A stretch of 38,180 bases of DNA from Actinomycetes bacterium (GCA_023420415.1 JAEZWF010000008.1:1-38180); one strand, 5' to 3'; counted from the stretch's first letter, positions 1-8,305 are shown. Notes: generated by a model not told the origin, from the letters alone. A program made the numbers and translations.

Positions 1-1594
1 GGCGCCGGCACAGGCAGATCAGGTTGGCCACCGTGGTGGGACCACCCGCGCCGTCGTCCTTCCAGGCGACGACATGATCGAGGTCGCAGAACCTGGCGGC
101 GACGGTGCAGCCGGGGAACCGGCAGCCACCGTCGCGGGCCTTGACGGTGCGGATCATCGCCTCGGTCGGCCGGTACGCCACCACCGTCGGCTCGGGCGTC
201 TTGCACGAACGCACAACCGCGTTCGCGAACGCCGCTGCCAGAGTGCTCGCTTCCACGCTCGTGCCATCGGAGCTCATGTTTGCGGTGATGGTCCAGGACC
301 CGATCGGGGTGCGGGCGAACGCCCCGGTGGTGTCGTCGCAGGGCACGACGTCGATGCGGACGCGTCGCGGCACGAGCACCGGCAACGCCACCACCCCCGC
401 AGTCTTCGCGGTCGAGGAGCTACCCGTGGCGCCGGGGGCAGGCTCGTCCCCCTGGCACTCCTGTCGGTCCTGTCGGTCCGCGTGCTCGGACCGGTCTCCT
501 TCGCTCGCCGCGTCTGTCGTGGTCGTGCTGGTCGTGGTGGTGGTGGTGGTGGGGTTGCCGTGTTCGGCGGGAACGTAGCCGGTTTCGGTCAGCAGTCGCT
601 TGACCCACCGGTCCAACGCCGCCTTGTCCGCCTCGACCTGATCGACGCCTGCGCCCGCACCTGCACCTGCACGGGCTGGTGCACCCGCGGTCGAGGTGGC
701 GCTGTCGGTGTTGGCGCTGTCGGCGTTGGTGCTGTCGGCGTGGGGGTTGGGCTCGTCGTGCGGGTGGGGGGTGGGTGCGAGTCGGGACTCGGGCACAGCG
801 ACCTGGATGACGTACTCGGCGCGGGCGTTGCCCTGGATCAGGGCGAGCATCGCGTCGGCACGGGCTTGCTCGACGGTGCTGCACTCTCCGGTGGTGACGT
901 ACTCGCGGGCCAGGGTGTTGATCGCCGCCCACGCCCTGCCCGCCTCCTCCACGGGCAGGGAGGCTGTCCAGGTGTCGACACCGGGTTCCTCACCAGCCCA
1001 CCGTCGTAGTGACCGGTCCGTCCTGGCCCGGGCTGCTTTGTGGCGCAGGAACTGCTCACCGACCTTGCCCAGGACACGCCGCACCCGTTGCCGCAGCCGG
1101 TGCCCCGGCTCCTCACCCAGCCGTGGCAGCACCTGAGCAACGACGGCCTCACGGACCTGGTCGGGGGCCTGGTCGAGCTCGGTGACGATGATCCCCGCCC
1201 GGTAGGAGTCGACCCGACCGGTCGCCATCGCAGCCAACACAGTCGGGTATGTCCCCGCCAGGGCGGTGGCATGGTGCATGCGGGTGTTCGCGCCCTGGTC
1301 GCTCACCCCGAGGGCGTCACTGACCAGGGCCGGGGCGTCCATGCGGGCGTGGTCGAACCCGCGGAACTGTTCGACGACCTCACCCGTGGCGGGGTCGATG
1401 ACGTCCTCGATCCCTGACACGGTCGCCATCGCAACCGCCTGCACGGCCTGCAGGCGGTTGAGCAGGGCTTGGCAGTCCGCGACCAGCTGCACGTTGTCCT
1501 GGATCGACTCCCGTCGTGGCGCGGCGGCAAGACGGGCGAGCTCCTGGCTCGCGTCTCGTAACCACCCCACCGTATCGATCATGTGTTCGATCAT
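1..1594 (-). CDS. DUF222 / 13E12-repeat family HNH endonuclease-like protein (3' end cut by window edge)
   Basis: The frame starts at ATG 1594 (MIEHMIDTVGWLRDA) and stays open to base 1, so about 531 residues are visible and the C terminus is missing. The N-terminal part (about residues 25-260) looks like the actinobacterial DUF222 region. A long low-complexity linker follows, with ADS/TDS repeats, an A-G run and a Thr stretch. An HNH module begins near residue 485: CRFPGC, then CDLDHVVAW, GGPTT and NLICLCRR, which supply the zinc-type cysteines and the first catalytic His. Such proteins occur in many copies in actinobacterial genomes and are suspected to be mobile-element-linked nucleases, but their biological role is not established. 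An in-frame TTG lies 21 bases upstream of the ATG, and an in-frame stop lies beyond it. No clear ribosome site precedes either. The family call is confident; the function is not. Confidence 0.88.
   Translation of the reverse strand, partial: MIEHMIDTVGWLRDASQELARLAAAPRRESIQDNVQLVADCQALLNRLQAVQAVAMATVSGIEDVIDPATGEVVEQFRGFDHARMDAPALVSDALGVSDQGANTRMHHATALAGTYPTVLAAMATGRVDSYRAGIIVTELDQAPDQVREAVVAQVLPRLGEEPGHRLRQRVRRVLGKVGEQFLRHKAARARTDRSLRRWAGEEPGVDTWTASLPVEEAGRAWAAINTLAREYVTTGECSTVEQARADAMLALIQGNARAEYVIQVAVPESRLAPTPHPHDEPNPHADSTNADSANTDSATSTAGAPARAGAGAGAGVDQVEADKAALDRWVKRLLTETGYVPAEHGNPTTTTTTTSTTTTDAASEGDRSEHADRQDRQECQGDEPAPGATGSSSTAKTAGVVALPVLVPRRVRIDVVPCDDTTGAFARTPIGSWTITANMSSDGTSVEASTLAAAFANAVVRSCKTPEPTVVAYRPTEAMIRTVKARDGGCRFPGCTVAARFCDLDHVVAWKDDGAGGPTTVANLICLCRR
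701..745. repeat. Three tandem 15-nt repeats in the DUF222 linker
   Basis: Three 15-base units (701-715, 716-730, 731-745), each beginning GCTGTCGG, lie in frame within the DUF222 gene and encode a repeated A/T-D-S-x-N pattern on the minus strand. A GTG-rich trinucleotide run encoding poly-Thr lies nearby at about 534-551. Unit lengths are multiples of three, so copy-number change would alter linker length without a frameshift. Confidence 0.75.
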
Positions 1595-1906
1595 AGCCGG
1601 TGCCGCCGACAACGAGAAGGGTTACCCACAACCGAATCGTGATTGGTGCCAAGAGAATTCGTTCACAAGCACCACCTACATCGCTCACGCCTTTTGCAGA
1701 GCTCGGCCGCCAGACCCGGCACACCACGAGCCCGTCCGCAGCGCCTTTCGCCCACCCAGAGACAAGGCGAGACGACAGCGGGAATGAGCCCTCGGCGAGC
1801 CTCGTCGCGGCGCTTCGAACCCGACCGAACGCGGAAGGCGAGGCGACCTCGCGACCCAGCCACGCGGCATACTCCTTGCCGCGGAACGGAATTGGGTCCG
1901 AGCCGA
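1595..1906. other. Intergenic region between DUF222 gene and nadA
   Basis: This 312-base stretch holds no convincing gene. Short open frames on both strands lack recognisable protein features. The part next to the DUF222 start (about 1595-1700) is visibly more A+T-rich than the rest of the window and probably contains that gene's promoter, but I could not place a credible -10. One copy of the iterated CGGCATAC motif is at 1865-1872, inside a small hairpin. Confidence 0.6.
1863..1883. terminator. Possible nadA terminator hairpin
   Basis: CGCGGCA (1863-1869) pairs perfectly with TGCCGCG (1877-1883) across a 7-base loop, 24 bases beyond the nadA stop. No T-run follows on the minus strand, so a terminator role is tentative. 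The left arm and loop contain a copy of the iterated CGGCATAC motif. Confidence 0.35.
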
Positions 1907-3103
1907 CTAGTCCTTGTGCGTCTCCCCGGGCAGGGCGAGCATCTGGTCGAGCGCGACCCGCGCGTACCGCGCGACCTCGTCATCGACCCGGATCGGGTTG
2001 ACGACGCGCCCCTCCACGAGTGACTCGAGCGCCCACACCAGGTGGGGGAGGTCGATGCGGTTCATGGTCGAGCAGTAGCAGACGTTCTTCTCCAGGAAGG
2101 CGATCGACTGCTCGGGGAACTGTGCGGCCAACCGCTTGACGAGGTTGAGCTCGGTGCCGACGACCCACTTGGTGCCGACCGGAGCCGCGGCGATCGTCTT
2201 GATGATCTTCTCGGTCGACCCCACCTCGTCGGCGGCCTCGACGACCTCGTGCCGGCACTCCGGGTGGACGATCACCTTGACGTCGGGGATCTCACGCCGC
2301 GCCTGCTCGACGGCCTCGAGGGTGAACCGCCCGTGCACCGAGCAGTGCCCGCGCCACAGCAGCATGGTCGCCGACTCGAGTTCTTCTGGTGTCAGCCCAC
2401 CGGCCGGCTTGTGCGGGTCCCAGACGACACAATCCTCAAGCGCCCCACCGAGATCGCGCACATACGTGTTGCGTCCGAGGTGCTGGTCGGGCAGGAACAG
2501 CACCTTGCCGCCGTCACCTGCCTGCTCCAGTGCCCACGTCAGCGCGGTCTTCGCGTTCGACGACGTGCAGATGGTCCCGCCGTGCCGTCCGGTGAATGCC
2601 TTGATCGCCGCCGAGGAGTTCATGTACGTCACCGGCACGGTGCGCTCGGCCACGCCCGCAGCCACGAGGTCCTCCCACGCGTCCTCCACCTGGGCGATCG
2701 CGGCCATGTCCGCCATCGAGCACCCGGCGGCGAGGTCAGGCAGCACCACCGTCTGCGCGTCGCTGGTGAGGATGTCGGCCGACTCGGCCATGAAGTGCAC
2801 GCCACAGAACACGATGTAGGGCGCATCGGGCCGCGCCGCCGCGTCCTTGGCGAGCTTGAACGAGTCACCGGTGACGTCGGCGAACTCGATCACCTCGTCG
2901 CGCTGGTAGTGGTGACCGAGCACGAAAACCTTGTCGCCCAACGCCTCCTTGGCCGCGCGGGCGCGCGAGACGAGGTCGGGGTCGGAGGGCGCCGGCAGGT
3001 CGCCGGGACACTCGACACCGCGTTCGGTGCGCAGGTCGGTGCCCTGGCCGAGGACGAGCAGGGGCAGCGGGGCGTTGCGAGGACTCTCCGTCGTGGTGCT
3101 CAC
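1907..3103 (-). CDS. nadA: Quinolinate synthase NadA
   Basis: NadA condenses iminoaspartate with dihydroxyacetone phosphate to quinolinate in de novo NAD synthesis, using an oxygen-sensitive [4Fe-4S] cluster in the cytosol. The three expected cluster cysteines are visible in FCGVHFMAES, HPECRHEV and NVCYCSTMN. Other family blocks include LGHHYQRDEVIEFAD, PVTYMNSSAAIKAF, LFLPDQHLGRNT and GTELNLVKRL. With GTG 3103 as start the product is 398 aa, a length typical of the long actinobacterial form. An in-frame GTG at 3136 is possible, but a -10-like TACGAT ends six bases before 3103 and favours a leaderless GTG there. nadB and nadC are not adjacent, so nadA stands alone here, divergent from the glycosyltransferase gene. 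Confidence 0.95.
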   Translation of the reverse strand: MSTTTESPRNAPLPLLVLGQGTDLRTERGVECPGDLPAPSDPDLVSRARAAKEALGDKVFVLGHHYQRDEVIEFADVTGDSFKLAKDAAARPDAPYIVFCGVHFMAESADILTSDAQTVVLPDLAAGCSMADMAAIAQVEDAWEDLVAAGVAERTVPVTYMNSSAAIKAFTGRHGGTICTSSNAKTALTWALEQAGDGGKVLFLPDQHLGRNTYVRDLGGALEDCVVWDPHKPAGGLTPEELESATMLLWRGHCSVHGRFTLEAVEQARREIPDVKVIVHPECRHEVVEAADEVGSTEKIIKTIAAAPVGTKWVVGTELNLVKRLAAQFPEQSIAFLEKNVCYCSTMNRIDLPHLVWALESLVEGRVVNPIRVDDEVARYARVALDQMLALPGETHKD

Positions 3104-3109
3104 GCAGTG

Positions 3110-3115
3110 ATCGTA
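3110..3115 (-). promoter_or_regulatory. -10 element for leaderless nadA
   Basis: Minus-strand TACGAT is followed by six bases (CACTGC) and then the GTG start, so transcription would begin at or next to the start codon. No good -35 is visible. The -10 overlaps a copy of the iterated motif (3113-3120). Confidence 0.5.
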
Positions 3116-3145
3116 TGCCGCGGGGCCGGCTGGCACGATGGGCGC

Positions 3146-4756
3146 ATGCCGCCCAGGGTCAGTGTCGTCATCGCCACGTACAACACCGGCGACGAGCTCG
3201 ACCCGACGATCGAGTCGATCCGCGGACAGCTTCCGCCGGGCCAGCTCGAGCTGGTGCTGGTCGACGACGGGTCGACGGACGGCACCGGGGAGCGCGTCGA
3301 TGCGCTGGCCGCGCAGGAGGACTGGATCACGGGCCGGCGCATCCCCAACTCAGGCTGGCCCAGCCGACCGCGCAACGTCGGCATCGACGCCGCCGCCGGC
3401 GACTACGTGCTCGTCATGGACCACGACGACCGGCTCTACGCGGGCGGGCTGGCCGCGATGCTCGCGGCGGCCGACGCACACGACGCAGACGTGGTCCTGG
3501 GCAAGGAGGTGCGCACCGGCGGACGCACGCAGGGCCTCGACACGTTCCGGCACAATGCCGGTCGCGCCGACCTCGTGGCTGACGACGTCCTGCTGCTGCA
3601 CACCCCTCACCGGCTGTGGCGGCGGGCTTTCCTCGATGCTCACGCCATCCGGTTCGACGAGTCGATCCGGCGGCTGGAGGACCACAAGATCATCGCCGAG
3701 GGGTTCGAGCACGAGCCCGTGGTCAGCGTCGTCGCCGACCGCCCGTGCTACCGCTGGATCATCCACGGGGACAACAACTCCCTGCGCCCACCGGACCCCA
3801 CCGACTACTACGGTGCCCTGCGCCGGGTGCTGGACTCGGTCGACCGGTGGCCCCACGACGAGGCCACCAAGGACTACGCCCGCACCATGTGGCTGCGCAC
3901 CACCGTGCTCGACCGGTTCGGCCGCGGCGGTGCGCTCAGCTGGCCGGCCGACTACCGCGAGGAGCTCTTCCGCCACGCCCGCGCGATCACGGCCGAGCGA
4001 CTGCCCGAGCGGCTCGACCCGGGGCTGCCCGCCCTGCACCGGGTCCGTGCGGCCCTGCTGCGCGCCGACGACTTGCCCGCCCTCCTGGACTACGTGCGGG
4101 TGGACGGCACGGTCACCACCCGGCCAGAGCTGGTGGCGGCGCGCTCGGCGGGCAACACCCTCACTCTGACTGTGCGCACTCAGCTCGTCTCCGAGGCCGG
4201 GCCAGTCCTGTTCGTGCGCGAGGGGAGTCGGGTGCGGCAGCGCCCCACCGGGCCACTGGACCCGGCAGTGGCTGATCGGGTGCTGGACGTCACCGACGAC
4301 CTCGCGGCCGGCCGGATCGACGTCATGCTGACCGAGCGGTCGACCAACGCCGAGTGGTTCCTGCCAACCACGGCGACGAGCGACCTTGTGACAGAAGGCG
4401 ATTCGCTTGGGCTGACCATCACGGCGTCGGCGGACCTCGAGGCTTCGACCGCCCTGCTGGGTCATCCGCTCACGCCCGGGGTGTGGGACGTGAAGCTGCG
4501 GACCGCCGTGCTCGGCTACGACTCACGGGTGGCGGTGCGTGTGGGGGACGGTGACGTCCCCGCCGCCTGGACCTGCGACGGTGTCCGCGTCACGCCGTAC
4601 CGCACGCAGGGAGGCAGGCTCGCGCTGCGCGTCACCGCGGTGAAGGCGCAGCCCGCGTCGACCACCACCGCCACCACCACCACTACTGCGGGCGCTGTCC
4701 GCCGCGTCGCGTGTGGTGTCCGGCGCCGCCTCCAACGGCTGCGCTCCAGCGGGTGA
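3146..4756 (+). CDS. Family 2 glycosyltransferase, wall-teichoic-acid TarS-like architecture
   Basis: The 536-aa protein has an N-terminal GT-A domain (about residues 1-230) with VSVVIATYN, VDDGSTDGT, the SGWPSRPRNVGID block and the metal-binding VMDHDDRL. A roughly 300-residue C-terminal part follows, with a beta-rich end around GVWDVKLRTAVLG and a Thr-rich, Arg-rich tail. From memory, the SG-x2-x2-PRNV block, the DxDD motif and the C-terminal WDV...VRVG segment resemble Staphylococcus TarS, which attaches GlcNAc to ribitol teichoic acid. I therefore infer a sugar-nucleotide-dependent transferase acting on a cell-wall glycopolymer at the cytosolic membrane face. Substrate is unknown and no teichoic acid genes are adjacent. 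ATG 3146 is chosen because the GT2 beta-strand begins at once. The open frame continues upstream over nadA, but that part is shadow. Confidence 0.85.
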   Translation: MPPRVSVVIATYNTGDELDPTIESIRGQLPPGQLELVLVDDGSTDGTGERVDALAAQEDWITGRRIPNSGWPSRPRNVGIDAAAGDYVLVMDHDDRLYAGGLAAMLAAADAHDADVVLGKEVRTGGRTQGLDTFRHNAGRADLVADDVLLLHTPHRLWRRAFLDAHAIRFDESIRRLEDHKIIAEGFEHEPVVSVVADRPCYRWIIHGDNNSLRPPDPTDYYGALRRVLDSVDRWPHDEATKDYARTMWLRTTVLDRFGRGGALSWPADYREELFRHARAITAERLPERLDPGLPALHRVRAALLRADDLPALLDYVRVDGTVTTRPELVAARSAGNTLTLTVRTQLVSEAGPVLFVREGSRVRQRPTGPLDPAVADRVLDVTDDLAAGRIDVMLTERSTNAEWFLPTTATSDLVTEGDSLGLTITASADLEASTALLGHPLTPGVWDVKLRTAVLGYDSRVAVRVGDGDVPAAWTCDGVRVTPYRTQGGRLALRVTAVKAQPASTTTATTTTTAGAVRRVACGVRRRLQRLRSSG

Positions 4757-4764
4757 GCCGGGTG

Positions 4765-5136
4765 TCAGCCCTCGGGCACCTCGGTGACGCCCTCGTAGAG
4801 ACCGAGCTTGTTGCCATCGGGGTCGGCGATGACGGCATACCAGCTCGTCTCGCTGATCGGTGACTTCTCCATGACCACCGTGCCGCCGCTGTCCTTCGCC
4901 TTCGCCACGGTGTCGTCGATGGAGTCCACCTCGACGTACGAGCGGGGCGTGTCGAACCCCTCCGCCCTCGGCGCGAGCCCGCCGCCGCTGACCTGGTTGG
5001 GTGCACGCCACATCGGGTAGTCCTCGAAGCCGGGCGGCGCAGCGATCTCCCAGCCGAACAGACCGGAGTAGAAGCCCTTGGCGCGGTCCATGTCGGTCAC
5101 CGGGATGTCGATGTGCGTGATGTCACCGTGCGGCAT
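4765..5136 (-). CDS. VOC (glyoxalase/bleomycin-resistance fold) family protein
   Basis: A 123-aa single-module protein of the vicinal oxygen chelate superfamily. Visible features are the opening GDITHIDIPVTDMDRAKGFY strand-helix unit, the central GGGLAPR turn, the second half beginning YVEVDSIDDTVAKAKDSGG, and the ending DPDGNKLGLYEG. These small proteins are usually metal-dependent or ligand-binding and act on diverse substrates; nothing here identifies the substrate. ATG 5136 is preceded by a purine-rich GAAAGGGA about seven bases upstream. The gene converges on the glycosyltransferase (eight bases between stops) and lies about 80 bases downstream of the esterase on the same strand. Confidence 0.88.
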   Translation of the reverse strand: MPHGDITHIDIPVTDMDRAKGFYSGLFGWEIAAPPGFEDYPMWRAPNQVSGGGLAPRAEGFDTPRSYVEVDSIDDTVAKAKDSGGTVVMEKSPISETSWYAVIADPDGNKLGLYEGVTEVPEG

Positions 5137-5217
5137 TGCGGTCCCTTTCGCCTGCCCGGCCCGGGCGAGCCGTGGTCGCGACCAGTCTGTCGACGGCAGT
5201 GCCCGACACGCCAGAGG

Positions 5218-6447
5218 TCAACAGCGCTCCCAGTAGCCGGGCGAGCTCTCACGCAGCGTGGCGGTGTAGTACGTGTTGTAGAGGCCCAGGTTCTGGTTCG
5301 AACCGAGGGCGTAGGCGTAACCACCGGACTGGTAGGCCCGGCCCGCCTGGACGTGGGCGTAGTTGCTCGCCGTGACGCACGCCGGCGGTTGGGTCGTGGT
5401 CGTCGTGGTGGGCGGGGGAGTTGTCGCGGTGGTCGTGGTGGTCGTGGTGCTCGGGGACGGTGGCGTCCCTTGGCCCAGGCCGAAGAACGCGACGTCGTGG
5501 TATGCCGCGCAGACGGTGTCGATGAAGTAGGCGCCTGCCGTGCCGCACTGGTCCTCGGCGGAGCCCGGGTCCACCGGCGTGCCGTGTCCCATGCCGGCCA
5601 CCTTGTAGAGCCGAACCGCGTTGTCGCCGTAGGCCTCCCAGCTCGCTGGACCCACGGTGCCGGTGGCGGTCGGGGTCTGCGAGACGCCGAGCACGTTCGT
5701 GAACTGGTCGCGCAGCTCGATGCCGTTGGCCGGCGCCACGGTGGTGTCGGACTGCCCCTGCCAGATCGCCACGCGGGGGCGAGGTCCGGTGTACCCGGGG
5801 TGGGCAGCGCGCACCAGGTCGCCCCAGGCGGACGGTGACTTGTCGACGCCGGGGTTCATGCACGAGTAGGCCTGCAGCGAGCTCGTGGCGCACCGGTAGG
5901 GGAGTCCGGCGTCGATCGAGCCCGCGGCAAACGTGTCCGGGTAGGTCGCGAGCATCACCGCCGACATCGCCCCACCGGCAGACAGTCCGGTCACGTACAC
6001 CCGTGACGCGTCCAACCCCCACGTCGACACGGCATACGCGACCATCGAGCGGATCGACGCCGCCTCGCCCTGACCGCGCGAGGTGTCACCCGTCTCGAAC
6101 CAGTTGAAGCACTTGCTGGAGTTGTTGGCGCTCGACTGCTGCGGCAGCACCAGCGCGAAACCGCGCCGGTCGGCCAGCTCACGCCAGCCGGACCCGGTGA
6201 AGAAGGTTGAGGCGTCCTGCGTGCACCCGTGCAGCGCCACCACCAGCGGCGCGCCCTGGGGCAGGCCGTCCGGCCGGTAGGCGTACATCGTCAGCGCACC
6301 CGGGTTGGACCCGAACGACGCCACCGGGGCCAACGACGCGGCCCGGGCGGGACGCGCCGTCGCCACGTCGTAGGCGACCAGTCCGGTGACGGCGACGAGG
6401 ACGAGCGACACGGCGCTGACCAGCCACCGCGGCACGGTGAGGACCAT
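5218..6447 (-). CDS. Secreted PHB-depolymerase-family esterase with C-terminal binding-type module
   Basis: About 409 aa. An N-terminal signal peptide (PRWLVSAVSLVLVAVTGLVAY, then an Ala-rich cleavage region) directs export. The alpha/beta-hydrolase domain shows the oxyanion-type HGCTQ motif, the nucleophile Ser near residue 156 in GLSAGG and a late His in VAGMGHGTPVD. Cysteine pairs suggest disulfides. A Pro/Thr-rich linker follows, then a module of about 55 residues (CVTASNYAHVQAGRAY ... GYWERC) that I recall at the end of other secreted PHB depolymerase-type enzymes. The expected activity is hydrolysis of poly(3-hydroxybutyrate), short polyesters or feruloyl-type esters outside the cell. 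Start: AGGAGG lies six bases before ATG 6447; ATG 6450 and TTG 6453 are alternatives. Confidence 0.88.
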   Translation of the reverse strand: MVLTVPRWLVSAVSLVLVAVTGLVAYDVATARPARAASLAPVASFGSNPGALTMYAYRPDGLPQGAPLVVALHGCTQDASTFFTGSGWRELADRRGFALVLPQQSSANNSSKCFNWFETGDTSRGQGEAASIRSMVAYAVSTWGLDASRVYVTGLSAGGAMSAVMLATYPDTFAAGSIDAGLPYRCATSSLQAYSCMNPGVDKSPSAWGDLVRAAHPGYTGPRPRVAIWQGQSDTTVAPANGIELRDQFTNVLGVSQTPTATGTVGPASWEAYGDNAVRLYKVAGMGHGTPVDPGSAEDQCGTAGAYFIDTVCAAYHDVAFFGLGQGTPPSPSTTTTTTTATTPPPTTTTTTQPPACVTASNYAHVQAGRAYQSGGYAYALGSNQNLGLYNTYYTATLRESSPGYWERC

Positions 6448-6595
6448 CATCAACCTCCTCTCCGGGCGGCGTCGTCGGCGCCCGGTCGGGCGACGCTACC
6501 GACCTCACCGGGCCGTCCACTGTGTCCGGTCCGCCCAGAATGTCCTCGGTCGCCGTGGGGCGCGGACACACGCGGGCGGGCCACGGCGCCGCCGG

Positions 6596-6601
6596 TAGCC
6601 T
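6596..6601 (+). promoter_or_regulatory. -10 element for leaderless glycerate kinase gene
   Basis: TAGCCT is followed by seven bases and then GTG 6609. The 6448-6608 gap between the divergent esterase and kinase genes must hold both promoters. No ribosome site precedes the GTG, which supports a leaderless message. Confidence 0.4.
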
Positions 6602-6608
6602 TTCGGCT

Positions 6609-7775
6609 GTGCACGTCGTCATCGCCCCCGACTGCTTCACCGGCACGCTCACCGCACAGCAGGCGGCCGAGGCGATGGCCGCCGGGTGGCGCCAGTCCGC
6701 CCCGAACGACCTGCTGACCGTCGTCCCACTCTCGGACGGTGGTCCCGGCTTCGTCGACGTCCTCGCTGGTGCCATCCCCGAGTCGCAGACCCTTTTCGTC
6801 ACCGTCACCGACCCGCTCGGGCGCGAGGTGCCCGCCGTCGTCCTCCTCGTCGACACCGATGGCGGCCGCACGGCATACCTCGAGTCGGCGCAAGCCGCCG
6901 GCCTGCACCTGCTGGCCGCCGACGAACGCAACCCGGCCGTCACCAGCACGTGGGGTGTCGGGCAGCTGCTCGATGCCGCGATGGAGGCGGGCGCCACCCG
7001 CATCGTCGTGGGCCTCGGCGGAAGCGGCACCAACGACGCGGGTGCGGGCATGCTCGCCGCACTCGGTGTCGGTGCCGCCGAAGACCTCGCACGGGGAGGC
7101 TTGGCGCTCAAGGAAATCGGCGACGATGCGCTGGGTGGCATCGACGCGGTGCGGGCGCGGTTCGCGGACGTCGACCTCGTCCTCGCGAGCGACGTCGAGT
7201 CACCACTCCTGGGCCTGCAGGGCGCCTCCGCCGTCTTCGCCCCGCAGAAGGGCGCCTCACCGGAGCTGGCCCAGGAGCTCGAGGCCGCGCTCGGCCGGTT
7301 CGTCGAGGTGGCCCGTCGCACCGTGCCCGAACAGACCGACCTGCTCTCCGGCAAGCCCCGCCGGCTCGACAAGGAACCCGGGGCCGGGGCCGCTGGCGGG
7401 CTGGGTTACGCGCTGCACCTGCTCGGGGCCCACCGCGTCAGCGGCGTCACCGAGGTGCTCGACGCCGTCGGCCTGCGCCAGCTCCTCGCCGCCGCGGACC
7501 TCGTCGTCACGGGGGAGGGCTCGTTCGACTGGCAGAGCCTGCAGGGCAAGGTCGTCGCCGGGGTGGCCACCCTGGCGCTCGAGACCGCCACACCCAGTGT
7601 CGTCATCGCGGGTCAGACCCTCGTGGGCAGGCGTGAGGCGATGACGTTGGGGCTGTCTGGGTCGTATGCCGTGGCCGAGACCCCCGCTCAGCTCGAGGCC
7701 GCGATGGCCGACCCGGTGGGCACGCTGGAGCGGCGCGCGGCCCGGGTGGCGGCCACCTGGTCACCGCAGCGGTAG
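6609..7775 (+). CDS. Glycerate kinase (GarK/GlxK family)
   Basis: A 388-aa cytosolic ATP-dependent kinase expected to phosphorylate D-glycerate (2-phosphoglycerate in the GarK type). Visible blocks are the opening VVIAPDCFTGTLTAQQAAEAM, PLSDGGPGFVDVL, the glycine-rich VVGLGGSGTNDAGAGML, DVESPLLG, FAPQKGAS, GAGAAGGLGYAL and VTGEGSFDWQSLQGK, all in family order. GTG 6609 is chosen because the first conserved strand starts there; an ATG at 6522 in the same frame would add 29 residues of no recognisable character. The gene is followed by erpA in the same direction, the pair known from mycobacteria (Rv2205c-Rv2204c). Two copies of the iterated motif lie inside, at 6871 and 7664. Confidence 0.93.
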   Translation: MHVVIAPDCFTGTLTAQQAAEAMAAGWRQSAPNDLLTVVPLSDGGPGFVDVLAGAIPESQTLFVTVTDPLGREVPAVVLLVDTDGGRTAYLESAQAAGLHLLAADERNPAVTSTWGVGQLLDAAMEAGATRIVVGLGGSGTNDAGAGMLAALGVGAAEDLARGGLALKEIGDDALGGIDAVRARFADVDLVLASDVESPLLGLQGASAVFAPQKGASPELAQELEAALGRFVEVARRTVPEQTDLLSGKPRRLDKEPGAGAAGGLGYALHLLGAHRVSGVTEVLDAVGLRQLLAAADLVVTGEGSFDWQSLQGKVVAGVATLALETATPSVVIAGQTLVGRREAMTLGLSGSYAVAETPAQLEAAMADPVGTLERRAARVAATWSPQR

Positions 7776-7783
7776 CGACGACG

Positions 7784-7789
7784 TACAGT
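7784..7789 (+). promoter_or_regulatory. Candidate -10 for erpA
   Basis: TACAGT in the 97-base gap between glycerate kinase and erpA would give a leader of roughly 75 bases before ATG 7873. The -35 region is weak. Confidence 0.35.
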
Positions 7790-7872
7790 GGAGGAGGCGC
7801 GAGGGAACAATTCGCGTCACCCGCAGGTTGGCCCTTGTGGCAGACCTCCACCGACATGAAGGACGCATCACG

Positions 7873-8259
7873 ATGAGTGTTCAGGACCAGACGGCTCCCA
7901 CCGCTGCCCCCACCGAGGGCGCGCAGGAACAGTCGCACGGTGTCGTGCTCACCGACGTGGCCGCCGGCAAGGTCAAGTCCCTGCTCGAGCAGGAGGGCCG
8001 CGACGACCTGCGCCTGCGCATCGGCGTGCAGCCCGGTGGCTGCTCGGGGCTGATCTACCAGCTCTACTTCGACGAGCGCAGCCTCGACGGTGACCTCGTC
8101 CGCGACTTCGACGGCGTCGAGGTCGTGGTCGACCGGATGAGCAGCCCCTACCTCGAGGGCGCGACGATCGACTTCGCCGACACGATCGAGAAGCAGGGCT
8201 TCACCATCGACAACCCCAACGCCGGCAGCTCCTGCGCCTGCGGCGACAGCTTCAGCTGA
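7873..8259 (+). CDS. erpA: A-type iron-sulfur cluster insertion protein (ErpA/HesB/IscA)
   Basis: The 128-aa protein receives and delivers Fe-S clusters to apo-enzymes such as respiratory complexes. The three conserved cysteines are present in the typical C-x60-70-C-x-C layout: PGGCSGLIYQLYF in the middle and SSCACGDSFS at the C terminus. The rest of the HesB fold is recognisable (VLTDVAAGKVKSLL, LRLRIGVQPGG, DPxS-like MSSPYLEGATIDF). The first 25 residues are a variable Thr/Ala/Pro extension. ATG 7873 has GAAGGA nine bases upstream. The position between glycerate kinase and the adoK/cytochrome oxidase genes is conserved in actinobacteria and fits a role in maturing the Rieske protein encoded nearby (inference). 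Confidence 0.94.
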   Translation: MSVQDQTAPTAAPTEGAQEQSHGVVLTDVAAGKVKSLLEQEGRDDLRLRIGVQPGGCSGLIYQLYFDERSLDGDLVRDFDGVEVVVDRMSSPYLEGATIDFADTIEKQGFTIDNPNAGSSCACGDSFS

Positions 8260-8267
8260 GACACCAC

Positions 8268-8305
8268 CGAAGCGCCGGGTCCCTTTCGTGGGACCCGGCG
8301 CTTCG
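8268..8305. terminator. Strong bidirectional terminator after erpA
   Basis: A perfect 16-bp stem (8268-8283 with 8290-8305) closes a six-base loop, TTTCGT, nine bases beyond the erpA stop. Symmetry lets it serve the convergent membrane-protein gene ending at 8345. An iterated-motif copy lies beyond it at 8332-8339. Confidence 0.85.

Noticed and set aside
1811..1822. TTCGAACCC, resembling a tRNA T-loop
   Set aside because: The flanking bases do not form T, anticodon or acceptor stems on either strand.
1643..2023. Short overlapping frames in the DUF222-nadA gap
   Set aside because: No recognisable domain, no ribosome site and inconsistent codon positions; treated as non-coding.
2042..3145. 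Open frame running from within the nadA region into the glycosyltransferase
   Set aside because: It is antisense to a clearly recognisable nadA, has no protein similarity I can see, and the GT2 fold begins exactly at ATG 3146.
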